Counted from the stretch's first letter, positions 36,869 to 46,685 are shown. The stretch is DNA of 64,000 nt from Pandoraea sputorum (GCF_000814845.2 NZ_CP010431.2:496001-560000); one strand, 5' to 3'. Numbers and translations: made by a program. The notes: generated from the letters alone by a model not told the origin.

Positions 36869-36890
36869 ACATCCCCCGAATGGGGGATGT
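36869..36890. promoter_or_regulatory. 22-base perfect palindrome, likely operator
   Basis: ACATCCCCC-GAAT-GGGGGATGT has nine-base perfect arms and lies 60 bases before the HTH regulator start at 36950. Its size and position suggest an autoregulatory binding site. Confidence 0.5.
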
Positions 36891-36949
36891 CCGTCGGCGT
36901 TCATGCGGAATAGGAAATTTCCCTGGAATCTACTTTGACTGGGAGGTGC

Positions 36950-38257
36950 ATGGGAGTGCAGGGGGACTTGCGCGCATGCCTTCGCCAAATGCATCAATTG
37001 CCGGTTCCCACACTCGGCTACCTACCGCTGTGGCTGGAGACGTTGCGCGTGGGGCTCTCGGCCGACAGCGTTGCCGCGCTTTGGTGCTATGCGCAAGACG
37101 GTGTGAGTCCGGTGAGCGATCCGTCAGGAACCGCACACGTTACGTGTGGGTACGCCCCGCAAGCACCGTTATCGGCGTGTGAGCGGCTGGCGTCGTGCGG
37201 TTGGGTGATGCCGTCTGCGGCCGAATTGCGACTTTCGCCGATTCAGTCGTTGCAACACGGTGGCGTGCTATTCGGGCACGCGCGCAAGCGTTCCGGCGCG
37301 GCCAAACGGTCGATGTCGCCGAGCCATCTTCACCGTCCGCCGGAGCTCGATGCTTGTTTGGCCGATGGTGATGTGCTGGACGCTTACCTGCTGCCCGCGA
37401 GTCGCGCGGCCGACGAGCGCCTGCAGCCGACGCTTTCCCGCGAGCGTGAAGGGGCCAGTCCGACATGGGACACGCCGCCCCTCGGCGCGTTGCGGCTACT
37501 CGTGTCGCGCAGTCGGACGCGACTGGCGTTCAGTGCGCGAGAAGTCGCCACGTTCGAGACGGTGGCCGCCGAGTTTGCCCAATCACCGGCGCGTCCCCAT
37601 TTTCCGCCGCTCCTGCCGCTCTCATCTCTCACGAGCGCGATGCTGCCTGCCGTCGAGGGACGGGCGATGCCGGAGGGGACGGGGTCCGTCTGTGCCGACA
37701 TATCGGGCACGATCGTGTGGCACCGGCGTCAGCCCGAGTGGGCCGATCCGGGCGCGTTGACGCTCATGCGTCGCGTCTGGCAACTGGTGCCGGGGCGTGC
37801 ATGGCCCGATGCGTGTGTGGTTGTGCAGGCGTGCCAGCGGCTGGCCGAAGCGCTGACGTTGCATCCCTGCGGTATGTCCGGCGCGATCGTCTCGGGTGCG
37901 CAAATAGGAACGACCTTGCCGGTGCCAGGCGGCACGTTGCATCTGCACGCCACCCATCTCTGCGGCATGGGCGGGCGCGCCACGGAGCGCGTGCGCATCT
38001 CCCTGCATCTCGCCGTGCCACCCGTCATCCGCCTGTTGGCGCGGTTGTGGGACACGGCGCTGACGCCTGTGCAGCGGGAGATCGCAATGCGCTTGATGGC
38101 GGGGCAATCGCGTACGCAGACGCGCGAAGCGTGTGCGATTGGCGTGCAGACGCTCAAGACGCATCTGTCGCTCATGCGGGCACGGCTGGATCCGGTGCGT
38201 GACGCGTCGCTGCTCCTCGGACTGCGCAGCGGCAAAACGACGCCTCGGCTAGAATAG
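36950..38257 (+). CDS. Transcriptional regulator with C-terminal LuxR-type HTH
   Basis: 435 residues. Only the C-terminus is recognisable: LTPVQREIAMRLMAGQSRTQ followed by IGVQTLKTHLSLMRARL is a LuxR-type helix-turn-helix. The first 340 residues have no motif I know; there is no receiver aspartate and no acyl-homoserine-lactone pocket pattern. Start at ATG 36950, three bases after GGGAGG; GTG 36956 has better spacing and TTG 36935 is possible. It lies between gshA and gshB, with a perfect palindrome upstream. Confidence 0.7.
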   Translation: MGVQGDLRACLRQMHQLPVPTLGYLPLWLETLRVGLSADSVAALWCYAQDGVSPVSDPSGTAHVTCGYAPQAPLSACERLASCGWVMPSAAELRLSPIQSLQHGGVLFGHARKRSGAAKRSMSPSHLHRPPELDACLADGDVLDAYLLPASRAADERLQPTLSREREGASPTWDTPPLGALRLLVSRSRTRLAFSAREVATFETVAAEFAQSPARPHFPPLLPLSSLTSAMLPAVEGRAMPEGTGSVCADISGTIVWHRRQPEWADPGALTLMRRVWQLVPGRAWPDACVVVQACQRLAEALTLHPCGMSGAIVSGAQIGTTLPVPGGTLHLHATHLCGMGGRATERVRISLHLAVPPVIRLLARLWDTALTPVQREIAMRLMAGQSRTQTREACAIGVQTLKTHLSLMRARLDPVRDASLLLGLRSGKTTPRLE

Positions 38258-38316
38258 ACGCCTGTCGCCGCAGCTTGCGGTGTGTGCATCCGAACCCCCA
38301 AGACTCCCGCCGATCG

Positions 38317-39255
38317 ATGCAGATTCTCTTTATCGCCGACCCGCTCGACCAGTTCAAGATCTACAAGGACACCACGTTCTCGATGATGCGCGAAGGCGCA
38401 CGTCGCGGGCACCGGATTTTTGCGTGCGAGCCGCACGAGATGGCATGGCAAGGCGCTACGGTGGATGCGCGCGTGAAGGAGATTCGTCTGACGGGCGACG
38501 CCGACGTCTGGTACGAAGTCGTCGACATTCGCGTGGCGGCGCTCACCGAGTTCGATGCAGTGATCATGCGCAAGGATCCGCCGTTCGACATGGAGTACAT
38601 CAACTCCACGTGGCTGCTCGAGATTGCCGAGCGTGCTGGCGCTCGCGTGTTCAACAAGCCGAGCGCTATTCGCGACCATTCCGAAAAGCTGGCGATTGCC
38701 GAATTCGGTCAGTTCGTAGCACCGACGCTGGTCACGCGCGACGCTACACGTCTGCGCGCTTTTCACGCCGAACATGGCGACGTCATCTACAAGCCACTCG
38801 ACGGTATGGGTGGCACGGGCGTATTCCGTATCGGTCCGGACGAGCGCAACCTCGGTTCGGTCATCGAAATGCTCGGCGAGAACGGCGCACGTTCGGTGAT
38901 GGCGCAGCGTTTCATTCCCGACGTCAAGCTGGGTGACAAGCGCGTGCTGGTGATCGGCGGAAAGGTCGTGCCGCATTCGCTTGCCCGAATTCCGCAAGGC
39001 ACCGAGGTGCGCGGCAACCTCGCGGCCGGTGGTCTGGGCGAGGCGCGCGATCTGACGGCACGCGATCGCGAGATCGCCGAGACGCTGGCCCCGGTGCTGT
39101 GGCAACGCGGCCTGCTGCTTGTGGGTCTCGACGTTATCGGTGACTACCTTACGGAAGTGAATGTCACGAGCCCGACGTGCTTCCAGGAAATCACCGATCA
39201 GACCGGTTTCGACGTGCCGAAGATGTTCATCGACGCGCTGGAACTGGCGGTCTGA
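38317..39255 (+). CDS. gshB: Glutathione synthetase
   Basis: Adds glycine to gamma-glutamylcysteine. 312-residue ATP-grasp enzyme with IADPLDQFKIYKDTTFSMM at the N-terminus, RKDPPFDMEY, the ATP loop KPLDGMGGTGVFRI, and LLVGLDVIGDYLTEVNVTSP at the metal site. TAGAAT at 38250-38255, overlapping the regulator stop, is a possible -10. Confidence 0.95.
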   Translation: MQILFIADPLDQFKIYKDTTFSMMREGARRGHRIFACEPHEMAWQGATVDARVKEIRLTGDADVWYEVVDIRVAALTEFDAVIMRKDPPFDMEYINSTWLLEIAERAGARVFNKPSAIRDHSEKLAIAEFGQFVAPTLVTRDATRLRAFHAEHGDVIYKPLDGMGGTGVFRIGPDERNLGSVIEMLGENGARSVMAQRFIPDVKLGDKRVLVIGGKVVPHSLARIPQGTEVRGNLAAGGLGEARDLTARDREIAETLAPVLWQRGLLLVGLDVIGDYLTEVNVTSPTCFQEITDQTGFDVPKMFIDALELAV

Positions 39256-39380
39256 GACGTCCGGGGCGTGGCAACGCGCGGTGACGCGCGGAATTGCCGC
39301 ACGGAACTTGCGTTATTTGGGCCGGCCCTGCGGAGAACCCGCTTGGGACGGCCCCTAACCCAATGAAATTTCAGGGTTAA

Positions 39381-39408
39381 TTCGGGATTTTGGCGCGCCT
39401 GCTAAAAT
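39381..39408 (+). promoter_or_regulatory. Candidate promoter of the PTS genes
   Basis: TTCGGG (39381-39386) and TAAAAT (39403-39408), 16 bases apart, about 80 bases before the EIIA start. Confidence 0.4.
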
Positions 39409-39489
39409 AAGAATCCCAAAATCGACAGGTTCGCGTTCGTCGTTGTGTTTGTATCCCGAACACCCGCGGCGCCCGGCGTGCCTAGCATC

Positions 39490-39903
39490 ATGGCTGGAAT
39501 TCTGATCATTGCCCACGCACCGCTGGCTTCGGCCCTTCGCGAGTGCGTTTCGCACATCTACGGCGGTTGTCCGTCGCGCATTGGCGCGATCGACGTGGTC
39601 CCCGACCAGGACACGGCGGCGCTCGTAGACGTCGCAAAGGAACGCCTCGCGCAATTGCGCGAAGAGAACGGCGTGCTGGTCCTTACCGATTTGTTTGGCG
39701 CGACGCCATCGAATGTGGCGGCACAACTCGTGGGGCCGAAAGTGCGCGTGCTCGCGGGCGTCAACCTGTCGATGCTCATCAAAGCGGTGTGCTACCGCTC
39801 GGTGCCGCTCGATACGCTGGCCGAGAAGGTGCTTTCGGGCGGATCTAAAGGTATTCTGGAAGTCGGCGCGGGTGCGCCGGTCACACACACTACGTCACAC
39901 TGA
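39490..39903 (+). CDS. PTS system mannose-type EIIA component
   Basis: 137 residues. The phospho-acceptor His9 is in IIAHAPLAS, and LTDLFGATPSN is the second family motif. No EIIB/C/D permease genes are near, so the protein is probably a regulatory phosphate acceptor of an incomplete PTS, as in other betaproteobacteria. It is three bases before ptsH. Confidence 0.9.
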   Translation: MAGILIIAHAPLASALRECVSHIYGGCPSRIGAIDVVPDQDTAALVDVAKERLAQLREENGVLVLTDLFGATPSNVAAQLVGPKVRVLAGVNLSMLIKAVCYRSVPLDTLAEKVLSGGSKGILEVGAGAPVTHTTSH

Positions 39904-39906
39904 AAC

Positions 39907-40176
39907 ATGCTTCGACAAGAAACGACGATCGTAAATAAATTGGGCTTGCATGCCCGGGCATCCGCAAAGCTGACGCAACTGGCGGCGAAATTTCAGAGTG
40001 AGGTCTGGCTGACCCGGAACGGTCGGCGTATCAACGCGAAGAGCATCATGGGCGTCATGATGCTGGCGGCCGGCATCGGCTCGACGGTGGAAGTCGAGAC
40101 CGAAGGTTCGGATGAGGCTCAAGCCATGAAGGAAATCCTCGAGCTCATCGCGAACAAGTTCGGCGAAGGGGAATAA
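39907..40176 (+). CDS. ptsH: Phosphocarrier protein HPr
   Basis: 89 residues with His15 in LGLHARAS and the regulatory Ser46 in KSIMGVMML, so both EI phosphorylation and HPr-kinase phosphorylation are possible. Middle gene of EIIA-ptsH-ptsI; 160 bases separate it from ptsI. Confidence 0.95.
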   Translation: MLRQETTIVNKLGLHARASAKLTQLAAKFQSEVWLTRNGRRINAKSIMGVMMLAAGIGSTVEVETEGSDEAQAMKEILELIANKFGEGE

Positions 40177-40336
40177 GGCATTGCGGAAGTGATGTGGCGT
40201 CGGCAGGCGCGCCGCATCTTGCAGCACACCGGCATTGCGCAGGCCGTGCTGTCACCGCACCGCCGCTCGCTGTCCTGAGGGCAGTAATACACACAGAATT
40301 CGGTCGAATCACCGCCTCTGAACTGGGGAGACTTCC

Positions 40337-42073
40337 TTGTCTTTCACCCTGCACGGCATTCCCGTTTCCCGCGGCATCGCGATCGGACGCGCTTATTTGC
40401 TTGCGCCCGCCACGCTCGATGTCCCGCACTACCTGCTCGATCCCAGCCAGATCGACGACGAAGTCGCGCGCTTCCAAAGCGCTCAGGCGACTGTCCAGCA
40501 GGAACTCGACACCCTCAAGGAAGAACTGCCCGATGATGCGCCCGGCGAGATGGGCGCGTTTCTCGATGTTCATTCCCTGATTCTGAACGACACGTTGCTG
40601 GTCGATGCCGTCGTCAAGCTCATTCGCGAGCGTCGCTACAACGCCGAGTGGGCGCTGACGACGCAACTCGAAGTGCTCGTTGCGCGCTTCGAGGACATCG
40701 AAGACGAGTATCTGCGCGAGCGTCGCGCCGACATCGAACAGGTGACGGAGCGTGTGCTCAAGGCCCTTGCCGGTGCACCCGGCATTCGCCACGTCGTGGC
40801 CGAGACGCCGCGCGACGACATGATCGTCGTGGCCCGCGACATCGCCCCGGCGGACATGCTGCAGTTCAAGTCGCAGACGTTCAAGGGGTTCGTCACGGAC
40901 CTCGGCGGCAAGACGTCGCATACCGCCATCGTCGCCCGAAGTCTCGGCATTCCGGCCGCGGTCGGCGTGGCGCAGGCGAGTCTGCTCGTCAAGCAGGACG
41001 ACGTCATCATCATCGACGGCGATCACGGCATCGTCATCGTCGACCCGGCGCCGATCGTGCTCGAAGAGTACAGCTACCGGCAAAGCGAGCGTGCGCTGGA
41101 AGAGCGTCGCTTGCAGCGCCTGAAGCACTCCCCGGCACAAACCATCGACGGCACGCCCATCGAGCTGCTCGCCAACATCGAGTTGCCGGAAGACGCCAAG
41201 ACGGCCGTCGATGCGGGCGCGGTCGGTGTGGGCCTGTTCCGCACCGAGTTCCTCTTCATGAACGAGGAGGAGGCGCCGGAGGAAGAGGCGCAGTTCGAGG
41301 CGTACAAGCGTGCGGTGGAGACGATGCACGGTCTGCCGCTCACGATTCGGACCATCGACGTGGGGGCCGACAAGCCGCTCGACAGCCACGAGACGTACGA
41401 AACCGCGCCGAACCCGGCGTTGGGGCTGCGCGCGATTCGCTGGAGCCTGTCGGAGCCGCGCATGTTCCTCACGCAGCTGCGTGCGATTCTGCGGGCATCG
41501 GCGTTCGGCAAGGTGCAGATTCTGTTCCCGATGCTGGCTCACGCGCAGGAAATCGATCAGACGCTCGAACTCGTACGCGAAGCGAAAGCGCAGCTCGACG
41601 CCGCCGGTCTGCTCTACGACCCGAACGTGAAGCTCGGCGCGATGATCGAGGTGCCTGCCGCAGCCCTCACCGTGCCCATGTTCCTGAAGCGGCTCGACTT
41701 CCTGTCCATCGGCACGAACGACCTGATTCAGTACACGCTGGCGATCGACCGTGCCGACAATGCCGTCGCGCATCTATACGATCCGCTGCACCCGGCGGTC
41801 CTGCGTCTCATCGCCATGACGATTCGGGAGGCACACGCTTTCGGTGTGCCTGTCGCCGTGTGCGGTGAAATGGCAGGGGATCCGACGGCGACGCGTCTGC
41901 TGCTCGGCATGGGGTTGCGCGAATTTTCGATGCACCCGAGCCAGTTGCTGCAGGTCAAGCAGGAGATTCTGCGCGCGCATTTACCGGATCTCGAGCGGCC
42001 GGTGCAGGAACTGCTCGCCGCGACCGAGCCTGAGGAAATGCAGGCTGCTCTGGCGAGACTTGCGGTGGCCTGA
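40337..42073 (+). CDS. ptsI: Phosphoenolpyruvate-protein phosphotransferase EI
   Basis: 578 residues. N-terminal phospho-His195 in GGKTSHTAIVA; PEP-binding C-terminal barrel with LFRTEFLFMN, ILFPMLAHAQE and the active-site Cys region VAVCGEMAGDP. Start is a TTG at 40337 with GGGGAG at 40325-40330; no ATG fits. It passes phosphate from PEP to HPr and then to the upstream EIIA. Ends in the terminator at 42100. Confidence 0.95.
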   Translation: MSFTLHGIPVSRGIAIGRAYLLAPATLDVPHYLLDPSQIDDEVARFQSAQATVQQELDTLKEELPDDAPGEMGAFLDVHSLILNDTLLVDAVVKLIRERRYNAEWALTTQLEVLVARFEDIEDEYLRERRADIEQVTERVLKALAGAPGIRHVVAETPRDDMIVVARDIAPADMLQFKSQTFKGFVTDLGGKTSHTAIVARSLGIPAAVGVAQASLLVKQDDVIIIDGDHGIVIVDPAPIVLEEYSYRQSERALEERRLQRLKHSPAQTIDGTPIELLANIELPEDAKTAVDAGAVGVGLFRTEFLFMNEEEAPEEEAQFEAYKRAVETMHGLPLTIRTIDVGADKPLDSHETYETAPNPALGLRAIRWSLSEPRMFLTQLRAILRASAFGKVQILFPMLAHAQEIDQTLELVREAKAQLDAAGLLYDPNVKLGAMIEVPAAALTVPMFLKRLDFLSIGTNDLIQYTLAIDRADNAVAHLYDPLHPAVLRLIAMTIREAHAFGVPVAVCGEMAGDPTATRLLLGMGLREFSMHPSQLLQVKQEILRAHLPDLERPVQELLAATEPEEMQAALARLAVA

Positions 42074-42099
42074 TCGGTCGACGTGCGTCGCACAACGCA

Positions 42100-42140
42100 A
42101 AAGCGGACGCTCCCGTGAGGAAGCGTCCGCTTTTTCTTTT
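42100..42140 (+). terminator. Rho-independent terminator after ptsI
   Basis: AAAGCGGACGCT (42100-42111) pairs with AGCGTCCGCTTT (42122-42133), a perfect 12-base stem, followed by a T-rich tail. Confidence 0.92.
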
Positions 42141-42214
42141 TCGCTGATCGATGAGATTGCTACAGCCGAAATTTAGGACTACGCCGGACGCATCCTCAGC
42201 CATTCCCCACGCAA

Positions 42215-42967
42215 TCAGTGTCGCTGTCCGCAGACTTTACATTCCGGATTGCGGGCGCAATGCATGGTGTGCCAACTCATTTTGCGGCCGTCGAGCATCT
42301 GAAGACGGCCCACGAGCGGCGTACCGATGCCGGTGATCAGCTTGATCGCCTCGGCGGCCTGCATGCTGCCGATGATGCCGACAAGCGGTGCGAGCACGCC
42401 CATCGTGGCGCAGGCTTGTTCGGGAAACGGCTCGTCCGCGGGGAAGATGCATTCATAGCAGGGCGATGCATCGTTGCGCACGTCGAACACGCTGATCTGT
42501 CCGTCGAAGCGCAGCGCTGCCCCGGAGACCAACGGCACACCGGCAGCGACGCAGGCGCGGTTGACCGCGTGACGTGTAGCGAAGTTGTCCGAGCCGTCGA
42601 GCACGACGGTGGCGCCGCGTGCGAGTGTCGTCAGGCGGGCTTCGTCTACGCGTTCGTTGATGACGTCGACGACCACATCCGGGTTGATGCGCGCGATGCG
42701 CTCGCGCCCGGATTCAACCTTCGGCTGTCCGACGCTCTGCGTATCGTGAAGGATCTGGCGTTGCAGGTTGGTGAGGTCGACGGTGTCGTCGTCGATCAGC
42801 GTGATGTGTCCGACGCCCGATGCCGCCAGATAGAGCGCTGCGGGTGAGCCGAGACCGCCTGCGCCGACGATGACCGCGTGCGCGGCAAGCAGACGCTCCT
42901 GACCCTCGATACCGAGTTCGTCGAGCAGGATATGGCGGGAGTAACGCAGCAGCTGATCGTCGTTCAT
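42215..42967 (-). CDS. moeB: MoeB/ThiF-family adenylyltransferase
   Basis: 250-residue E1-like enzyme that adenylates the C-terminal Gly-Gly of a sulfur-carrier protein (MoaD or ThiS). Visible: RYSRHILLDELGIEGQERL, the nucleotide loop VGAGGLGSPAALYLAASGVG, IDDDTVDLTNLQRQ, the zinc cysteines CYEC and CKVC and QACATMGVLAP. MoeB and ThiF cannot be separated here. The ATG at 42967 fits the family; the frame extends upstream without similarity. Separated from ctpA by a terminator. Confidence 0.88.
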   Translation of the reverse strand: MNDDQLLRYSRHILLDELGIEGQERLLAAHAVIVGAGGLGSPAALYLAASGVGHITLIDDDTVDLTNLQRQILHDTQSVGQPKVESGRERIARINPDVVVDVINERVDEARLTTLARGATVVLDGSDNFATRHAVNRACVAAGVPLVSGAALRFDGQISVFDVRNDASPCYECIFPADEPFPEQACATMGVLAPLVGIIGSMQAAEAIKLITGIGTPLVGRLQMLDGRKMSWHTMHCARNPECKVCGQRH

Positions 42968-42983
42968 CGCAAAACGGAAAGGG

Positions 42984-43019
42984 ATAAAAAAACCGTGCCG
43001 GCTTTCGCGGGCACGGTTT
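42984..43019 (-). terminator. Rho-independent terminator after ctpA
   Basis: On the minus strand AAACCGTGCC (43019-43010) pairs with GGCACGGTTT (42999-42990), and a T-run of seven follows through 42985. It ends the ctpA transcript. Confidence 0.9.
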
Positions 43020-43037
43020 GTAGTGTAAAGCCGTTGC

Positions 43038-44594
43038 TTATTTCTTGTCCGCAGGCTTGGCGGGCACGACGGTGTCCGTCTTCGGATCCGTCTTGGCCCC
43101 GGTCGCCGGTGCTGCGGCCTTCGAGGCGTCCTTCGGCAGCGGGCCGGCGTTGGCTTCGAGGCGCGACTTCGTGCGCTGGACCGGCTCGCCCTTGAGCTGA
43201 TGAACGGCCTGCTGGAGCATGAAGTCGTCGGCACTGCCCAGATCCGGCAGACGCTCTTCGCGTTCCTTCTTGCGCTCGTCCGGCGTCTTCTTCGCGTTCT
43301 CTTCTTCGAGGCGTCGCAGTTCTTCCAGACGGCGGGCTTCGCGTGCGTCGATTTCCTTCTGCTCGTCAGGCGTTTGCGTGTTGTGCAGGTGGTTCTGGTA
43401 ATCGATTTCGCGCGTGACCAGTACGTCGTCCGGATCGCCCTTCGGATTCTGGTCGACCGGCACGTCCGGCTTGATACCGATGGACTGGATCGAGCGACCG
43501 CTCGGCGTGTAGTAGTACGCCGTGGTCAGACGCAGTGCCGTGTCCGGGCCCATCTGGCGCACGGTCTGGACCGAGCCCTTGCCGAACGTCGTCTTGCCCA
43601 TGATGATGGCGCGCTTCGAATCTTGCAGTGCGCCGGCCACGATTTCGGAGGCGGACGCCGAGTAAGCGTTCACCAGCACGACCATCGGCACCGTCTTCCA
43701 GATCGGGGCTTCGCCCTTGAGCGGATCTTCCGGGCTGGCCGACAGACGGTAGTTGTCGAACGTTGCCTTGTACGTCTGTTTTGCGTCTTCGATCTGACCG
43801 TTGGTGGACACGACCACAGCGCCTTCCTTCAGGAACGCGGCGGACACGCCGACAGCCGACTGGAGAATGCCGCCGCCGTTGTTACGCAGGTCGAGAATCA
43901 GACCCTTGAGCGGCTGGTCCTTGGCCAGTTCCTGGAGCTTCTTGGCCAGATCCGGCACGGTGCGTTCCTGGAAGCTGGTGATGCGCACGTAACCGATGCC
44001 CGGTTCGAGCAGCTTGCCCTTGATGCTCTGGACACGAATCTCGGCACGCACGATCGAGACCGGGAAGGTGCGCTCTTCCGACTTGCGGAAGATCGTCAGC
44101 GTGACCTTGCTGCCCGGGGCGCCGCGCATGCGCTTGACCGCCTGATCGAGCGTCATGCCGCGCACGGGCTTGTCGTCGATGCGGGTGATCAGGTCGCCCG
44201 GCTTCAGACCAGCCTTGAACGCGGGGCTGTCTTCGATCGGGGAGATGACCTTCACGAGGCCGTCTTCCTGCGAGATCTCGATGCCGAGACCCGCGAAACG
44301 GCCACGCGTCTGCTCCTGGAGTTCTTTGTATTCGTCCTTGTCGAGATACGACGAATGCGGATCGAGGCTCGACACCATCCCCTTGATGGCAGCCGTCAGC
44401 AACTTCTTGTCGTCGACCGGTTGCACATATTCGCGCTTGATCTGGCCGAACACTTCAGCCAGCAGACGAAGCTGTTCGAGCGGCAGCGGCGTGGTAGCGC
44501 TTTGGGCGGATGCCTGCGAGAACGCGAGGGTGGCAGCCGCACCGGTCGCGAGGCCCAGCACGATCAGGCCGATGTGTTTGAGGGTTTGGCGCAT
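43038..44594 (-). CDS. ctpA: S41-family C-terminal processing peptidase
   Basis: 518-residue periplasmic or membrane-anchored serine protease. Signal/anchor helix near residues 8-28; PDZ domain with GLGIEISQEDGLVKVISPIE; catalytic Ser in NAYSASASEIVAGAL and Lys in MGKTTFGKGSVQ. The C-terminus is highly charged (RRLEELRRLEEENAKK), a probable coiled coil. It processes C-termini of periplasmic or membrane proteins. Start at ATG 44594. Confidence 0.93.
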   Translation of the reverse strand: MRQTLKHIGLIVLGLATGAAATLAFSQASAQSATTPLPLEQLRLLAEVFGQIKREYVQPVDDKKLLTAAIKGMVSSLDPHSSYLDKDEYKELQEQTRGRFAGLGIEISQEDGLVKVISPIEDSPAFKAGLKPGDLITRIDDKPVRGMTLDQAVKRMRGAPGSKVTLTIFRKSEERTFPVSIVRAEIRVQSIKGKLLEPGIGYVRITSFQERTVPDLAKKLQELAKDQPLKGLILDLRNNGGGILQSAVGVSAAFLKEGAVVVSTNGQIEDAKQTYKATFDNYRLSASPEDPLKGEAPIWKTVPMVVLVNAYSASASEIVAGALQDSKRAIIMGKTTFGKGSVQTVRQMGPDTALRLTTAYYYTPSGRSIQSIGIKPDVPVDQNPKGDPDDVLVTREIDYQNHLHNTQTPDEQKEIDAREARRLEELRRLEEENAKKTPDERKKEREERLPDLGSADDFMLQQAVHQLKGEPVQRTKSRLEANAGPLPKDASKAAAPATGAKTDPKTDTVVPAKPADKK

Positions 44595-45021
44595 ATAGGC
44601 GTGGAATTCCCGGAATTTTGGGGCGCACGCCAATGGGCGCGCGCACTTTGGCGAAGTATAACCGTTTGCCCGCAGGCGGGACATTGCCCATTCGACAGGG
44701 ACTTTTCCGGAGTGGTTCTACGAAAAGTTCCGTTCCGGGCGATGTCATATGGCGAATTTCGTCGAACGTCGGCCGATAGGGCGCCGCTTTCGCCGGTGGG
44801 ACGTGCCCGCGCCGAGGGTCGCCTGACTGCGTGCAGACGCAAGAAGCGTCCGGAAATCGTGTTACCGCTTATTACGGAAGCCACCGAACGCGTGTGAGGT
44901 GAGGCGCTTGAAGTGAGGGCGCGTGCGCCGAGATGGCAGGAAGATGGCGAGAATGCCAGGGAGCGGGCTGCGACGTTCCCCCGAAGGAAAGCGTCGCAGC
45001 CGTCAGCACGTTAGCGGAGAC
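44595..45021. other. Spacer between gpmA and ctpA with a large dyad
   Basis: 427 bases without a supported gene. GGCTGCGACG (44966-44975) pairs with CGTCGCAGCC (44992-45001), a 10-base stem about 20 bases beyond the gpmA stop; no T-run, but it is the likely 3' end of gpmA. The rest must include the ctpA promoter. Confidence 0.5.
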
Positions 45022-45768
45022 TTACTTCGACTTGCCTTGCGCGGCCACGGCAGCCAGCGCACCGGCAATCTTGTCCTGATCGCCCAGATAGTAGTGACGG
45101 ATCGGCTTGAGGTCGGCGTCCAGTTCATACACGAGCGGCGTGCCGTTCGGAATGTTCAGGCCGGCGATATCGTCGTCCGAAATATTGTCGAGGTGCTTGA
45201 TGAGGGCACGCAGCGAGTTGCCGTGCGCGGCGACCAGCACTTGCTTACCTGCACGCACGGCCGGAGCGATCGATTCGTTCCACAGCGGCAGCACGCGCGC
45301 CACGGTGTCCTTCAGGCACTCGGTGAGCGGAATCTCTTCGCGCTTGAGCTTGGCGTAACGCGGATCGTTGTACGAGCTGCGTTCGTCATCCGCGGCCAAC
45401 GGCGGCGGCGGCGTGTCGTAGCTGCGACGCCACACGTGGACCTGATCGTCGCCGTACTTCGCCGCCGTCTCAGCCTTGTTCAGGCCGGCGAGCGCACCGT
45501 AGTGACGCTCGTTCAGACGCCAGCTGTGCACGACGGGAATCCACATCTGATCCATGGCGTCCTGCACGTGCCAGAGCGTGCGGATCGCGCGCTTGAGCAC
45601 CGACGTGTAAGCGAGATCGAATTTGAAACCCGCTTCGGCGAGCAGATTGCCGGCCTGGCTGGCTTCGGCGACGCCCTTCTCGGTCAGGTCGACGTCGACC
45701 CATCCCGTGAAGCGGTTTTCTTTGTTCCACGTCGATTCGCCGTGGCGGATAAGAACGAGCTTGTACAT
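45022..45768 (-). CDS. gpmA: 2,3-bisphosphoglycerate-dependent phosphoglycerate mutase
   Basis: Glycolytic interconversion of 3- and 2-phosphoglycerate. 248 residues with the phospho-His motif [30 protein letters not shown] and [15 protein letters not shown]. Start at ATG 45768; divergent from the rhodanese gene with 232 bases between them. Confidence 0.96.
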   Translation of the reverse strand: MYKLVLIRHGESTWNKENRFTGWVDVDLTEKGVAEASQAGNLLAEAGFKFDLAYTSVLKRAIRTLWHVQDAMDQMWIPVVHSWRLNERHYGALAGLNKAETAAKYGDDQVHVWRRSYDTPPPPLAADDERSSYNDPRYAKLKREEIPLTECLKDTVARVLPLWNESIAPAVRAGKQVLVAAHGNSLRALIKHLDNISDDDIAGLNIPNGTPLVYELDADLKPIRHYYLGDQDKIAGALAAVAAQGKSK

Positions 45769-45961
45769 AAGCAAACTTCAGTCAGAGTAGGAAAGCGGGG
45801 GCAGCCGACGGAGGCGGGGCAATTCGTCGCATCGGGCGGAGCCAGGCCCGGTATGGGTTTGGCGTCACTTCGCGGTGACATTCGGGGCTTCGCAAAGGGA
45901 GCCGCCGACGCCCGGCGCAACGATTGCCAACGAGACCCGTCGGCGCAATCACGGAATATTT

Positions 45962-45967
45962 TATAAT
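45962..45967 (+). promoter_or_regulatory. Candidate -10 of the rhodanese-grxC-secB operon
   Basis: A consensus TATAAT about 34 bases before the GTG start at 46001, inside an AT-rich stretch. Confidence 0.45.
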
Positions 45968-46000
45968 GATCGGATTCTTTTGATATTTTTCAGGTGGTTT

Positions 46001-46408
46001 GTGAAGTTCTTTGCCGATTACACCAACCTCGCGCTGATCGCCATCGCCCTCGTTTCGGGCGGCATGCTGGCCTGGCCGGTATTCAAGCGCGGCGGTCGCG
46101 GTCTGTCGACCGTGGAAGCAACCCAGCTCATCAACCGTAAGGGCGCCGTGGTGCTCGACGTGCGCACGGCTGAGGAATTTGCCGCTGGCCACCTGCCGTC
46201 CGCACGTAACGTGCCGCTCGACGACGTGGAGCAAAAGGTCGCGGGCGTCATCAAGAACAAGGCGGCTCCGGTTCTGATCGTTTGCAAGAGCGGCCAGCGC
46301 TCGGCGCGCGCTCAGACGCTCCTTCGCAATCTTGGTTATGCTGAGGCGTTCAGCCTTCAGGGCGGTGTTGCCGCCTGGCAGGAAGCCGGTTTGCCGGTGA
46401 TCAAGTAA
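46001..46408 (+). CDS. Membrane-anchored rhodanese-like protein
   Basis: 135 residues from GTG 46001 (ribosome site CAGGTGG at 45991-45997). One hydrophobic helix (about 8-28) precedes a rhodanese domain with VVLDVRTAEEFAAGHLPSA and the active-site loop IVCKSGQRSA, Cys95. Similar to E. coli YibN, which also sits with grxC-secB-gpsA. It is probably a sulfur-transfer or membrane-quality protein; its substrate is not known. Confidence 0.88.
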   Translation: MKFFADYTNLALIAIALVSGGMLAWPVFKRGGRGLSTVEATQLINRKGAVVLDVRTAEEFAAGHLPSARNVPLDDVEQKVAGVIKNKAAPVLIVCKSGQRSARAQTLLRNLGYAEAFSLQGGVAAWQEAGLPVIK

Positions 46409-46424
46409 TCAAGGAGTTGCAGTC

Positions 46425-46685
46425 ATGCCGAAGATCGTGATGTACAGCACGCAAGTGTGCCCGTATTGCCAGATGGCGGAGCGCCTGCTGCGTCAGCGCG
46501 GTGTTCAGGAGATCGAGAAGATCCTGATCGACAAGGAGCCGGCCCGTCGCGAAGAAATGATGTCGCGCACTGGGCGTCGCACCGTACCGCAAATTTACAT
46601 CGACGAGCGTCATATTGGCGGTTACGACGATCTGTCGGCACTCGATCGTGCCGGTGGTCTCGTTCCGCTCTTGCAAGCTGCCTGA
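46425..46685 (+). CDS. grxC: Glutaredoxin 3
   Basis: 86-residue glutathione-dependent disulfide reductase with the dithiol site CPYC (Cys12, Cys15), cis-Pro segment RTVPQIYID and GGYDDL. Second gene of the rhodanese-grxC-secB-gpsA operon. Confidence 0.95.
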   Translation: MPKIVMYSTQVCPYCQMAERLLRQRGVQEIEKILIDKEPARREEMMSRTGRRTVPQIYIDERHIGGYDDLSALDRAGGLVPLLQAA

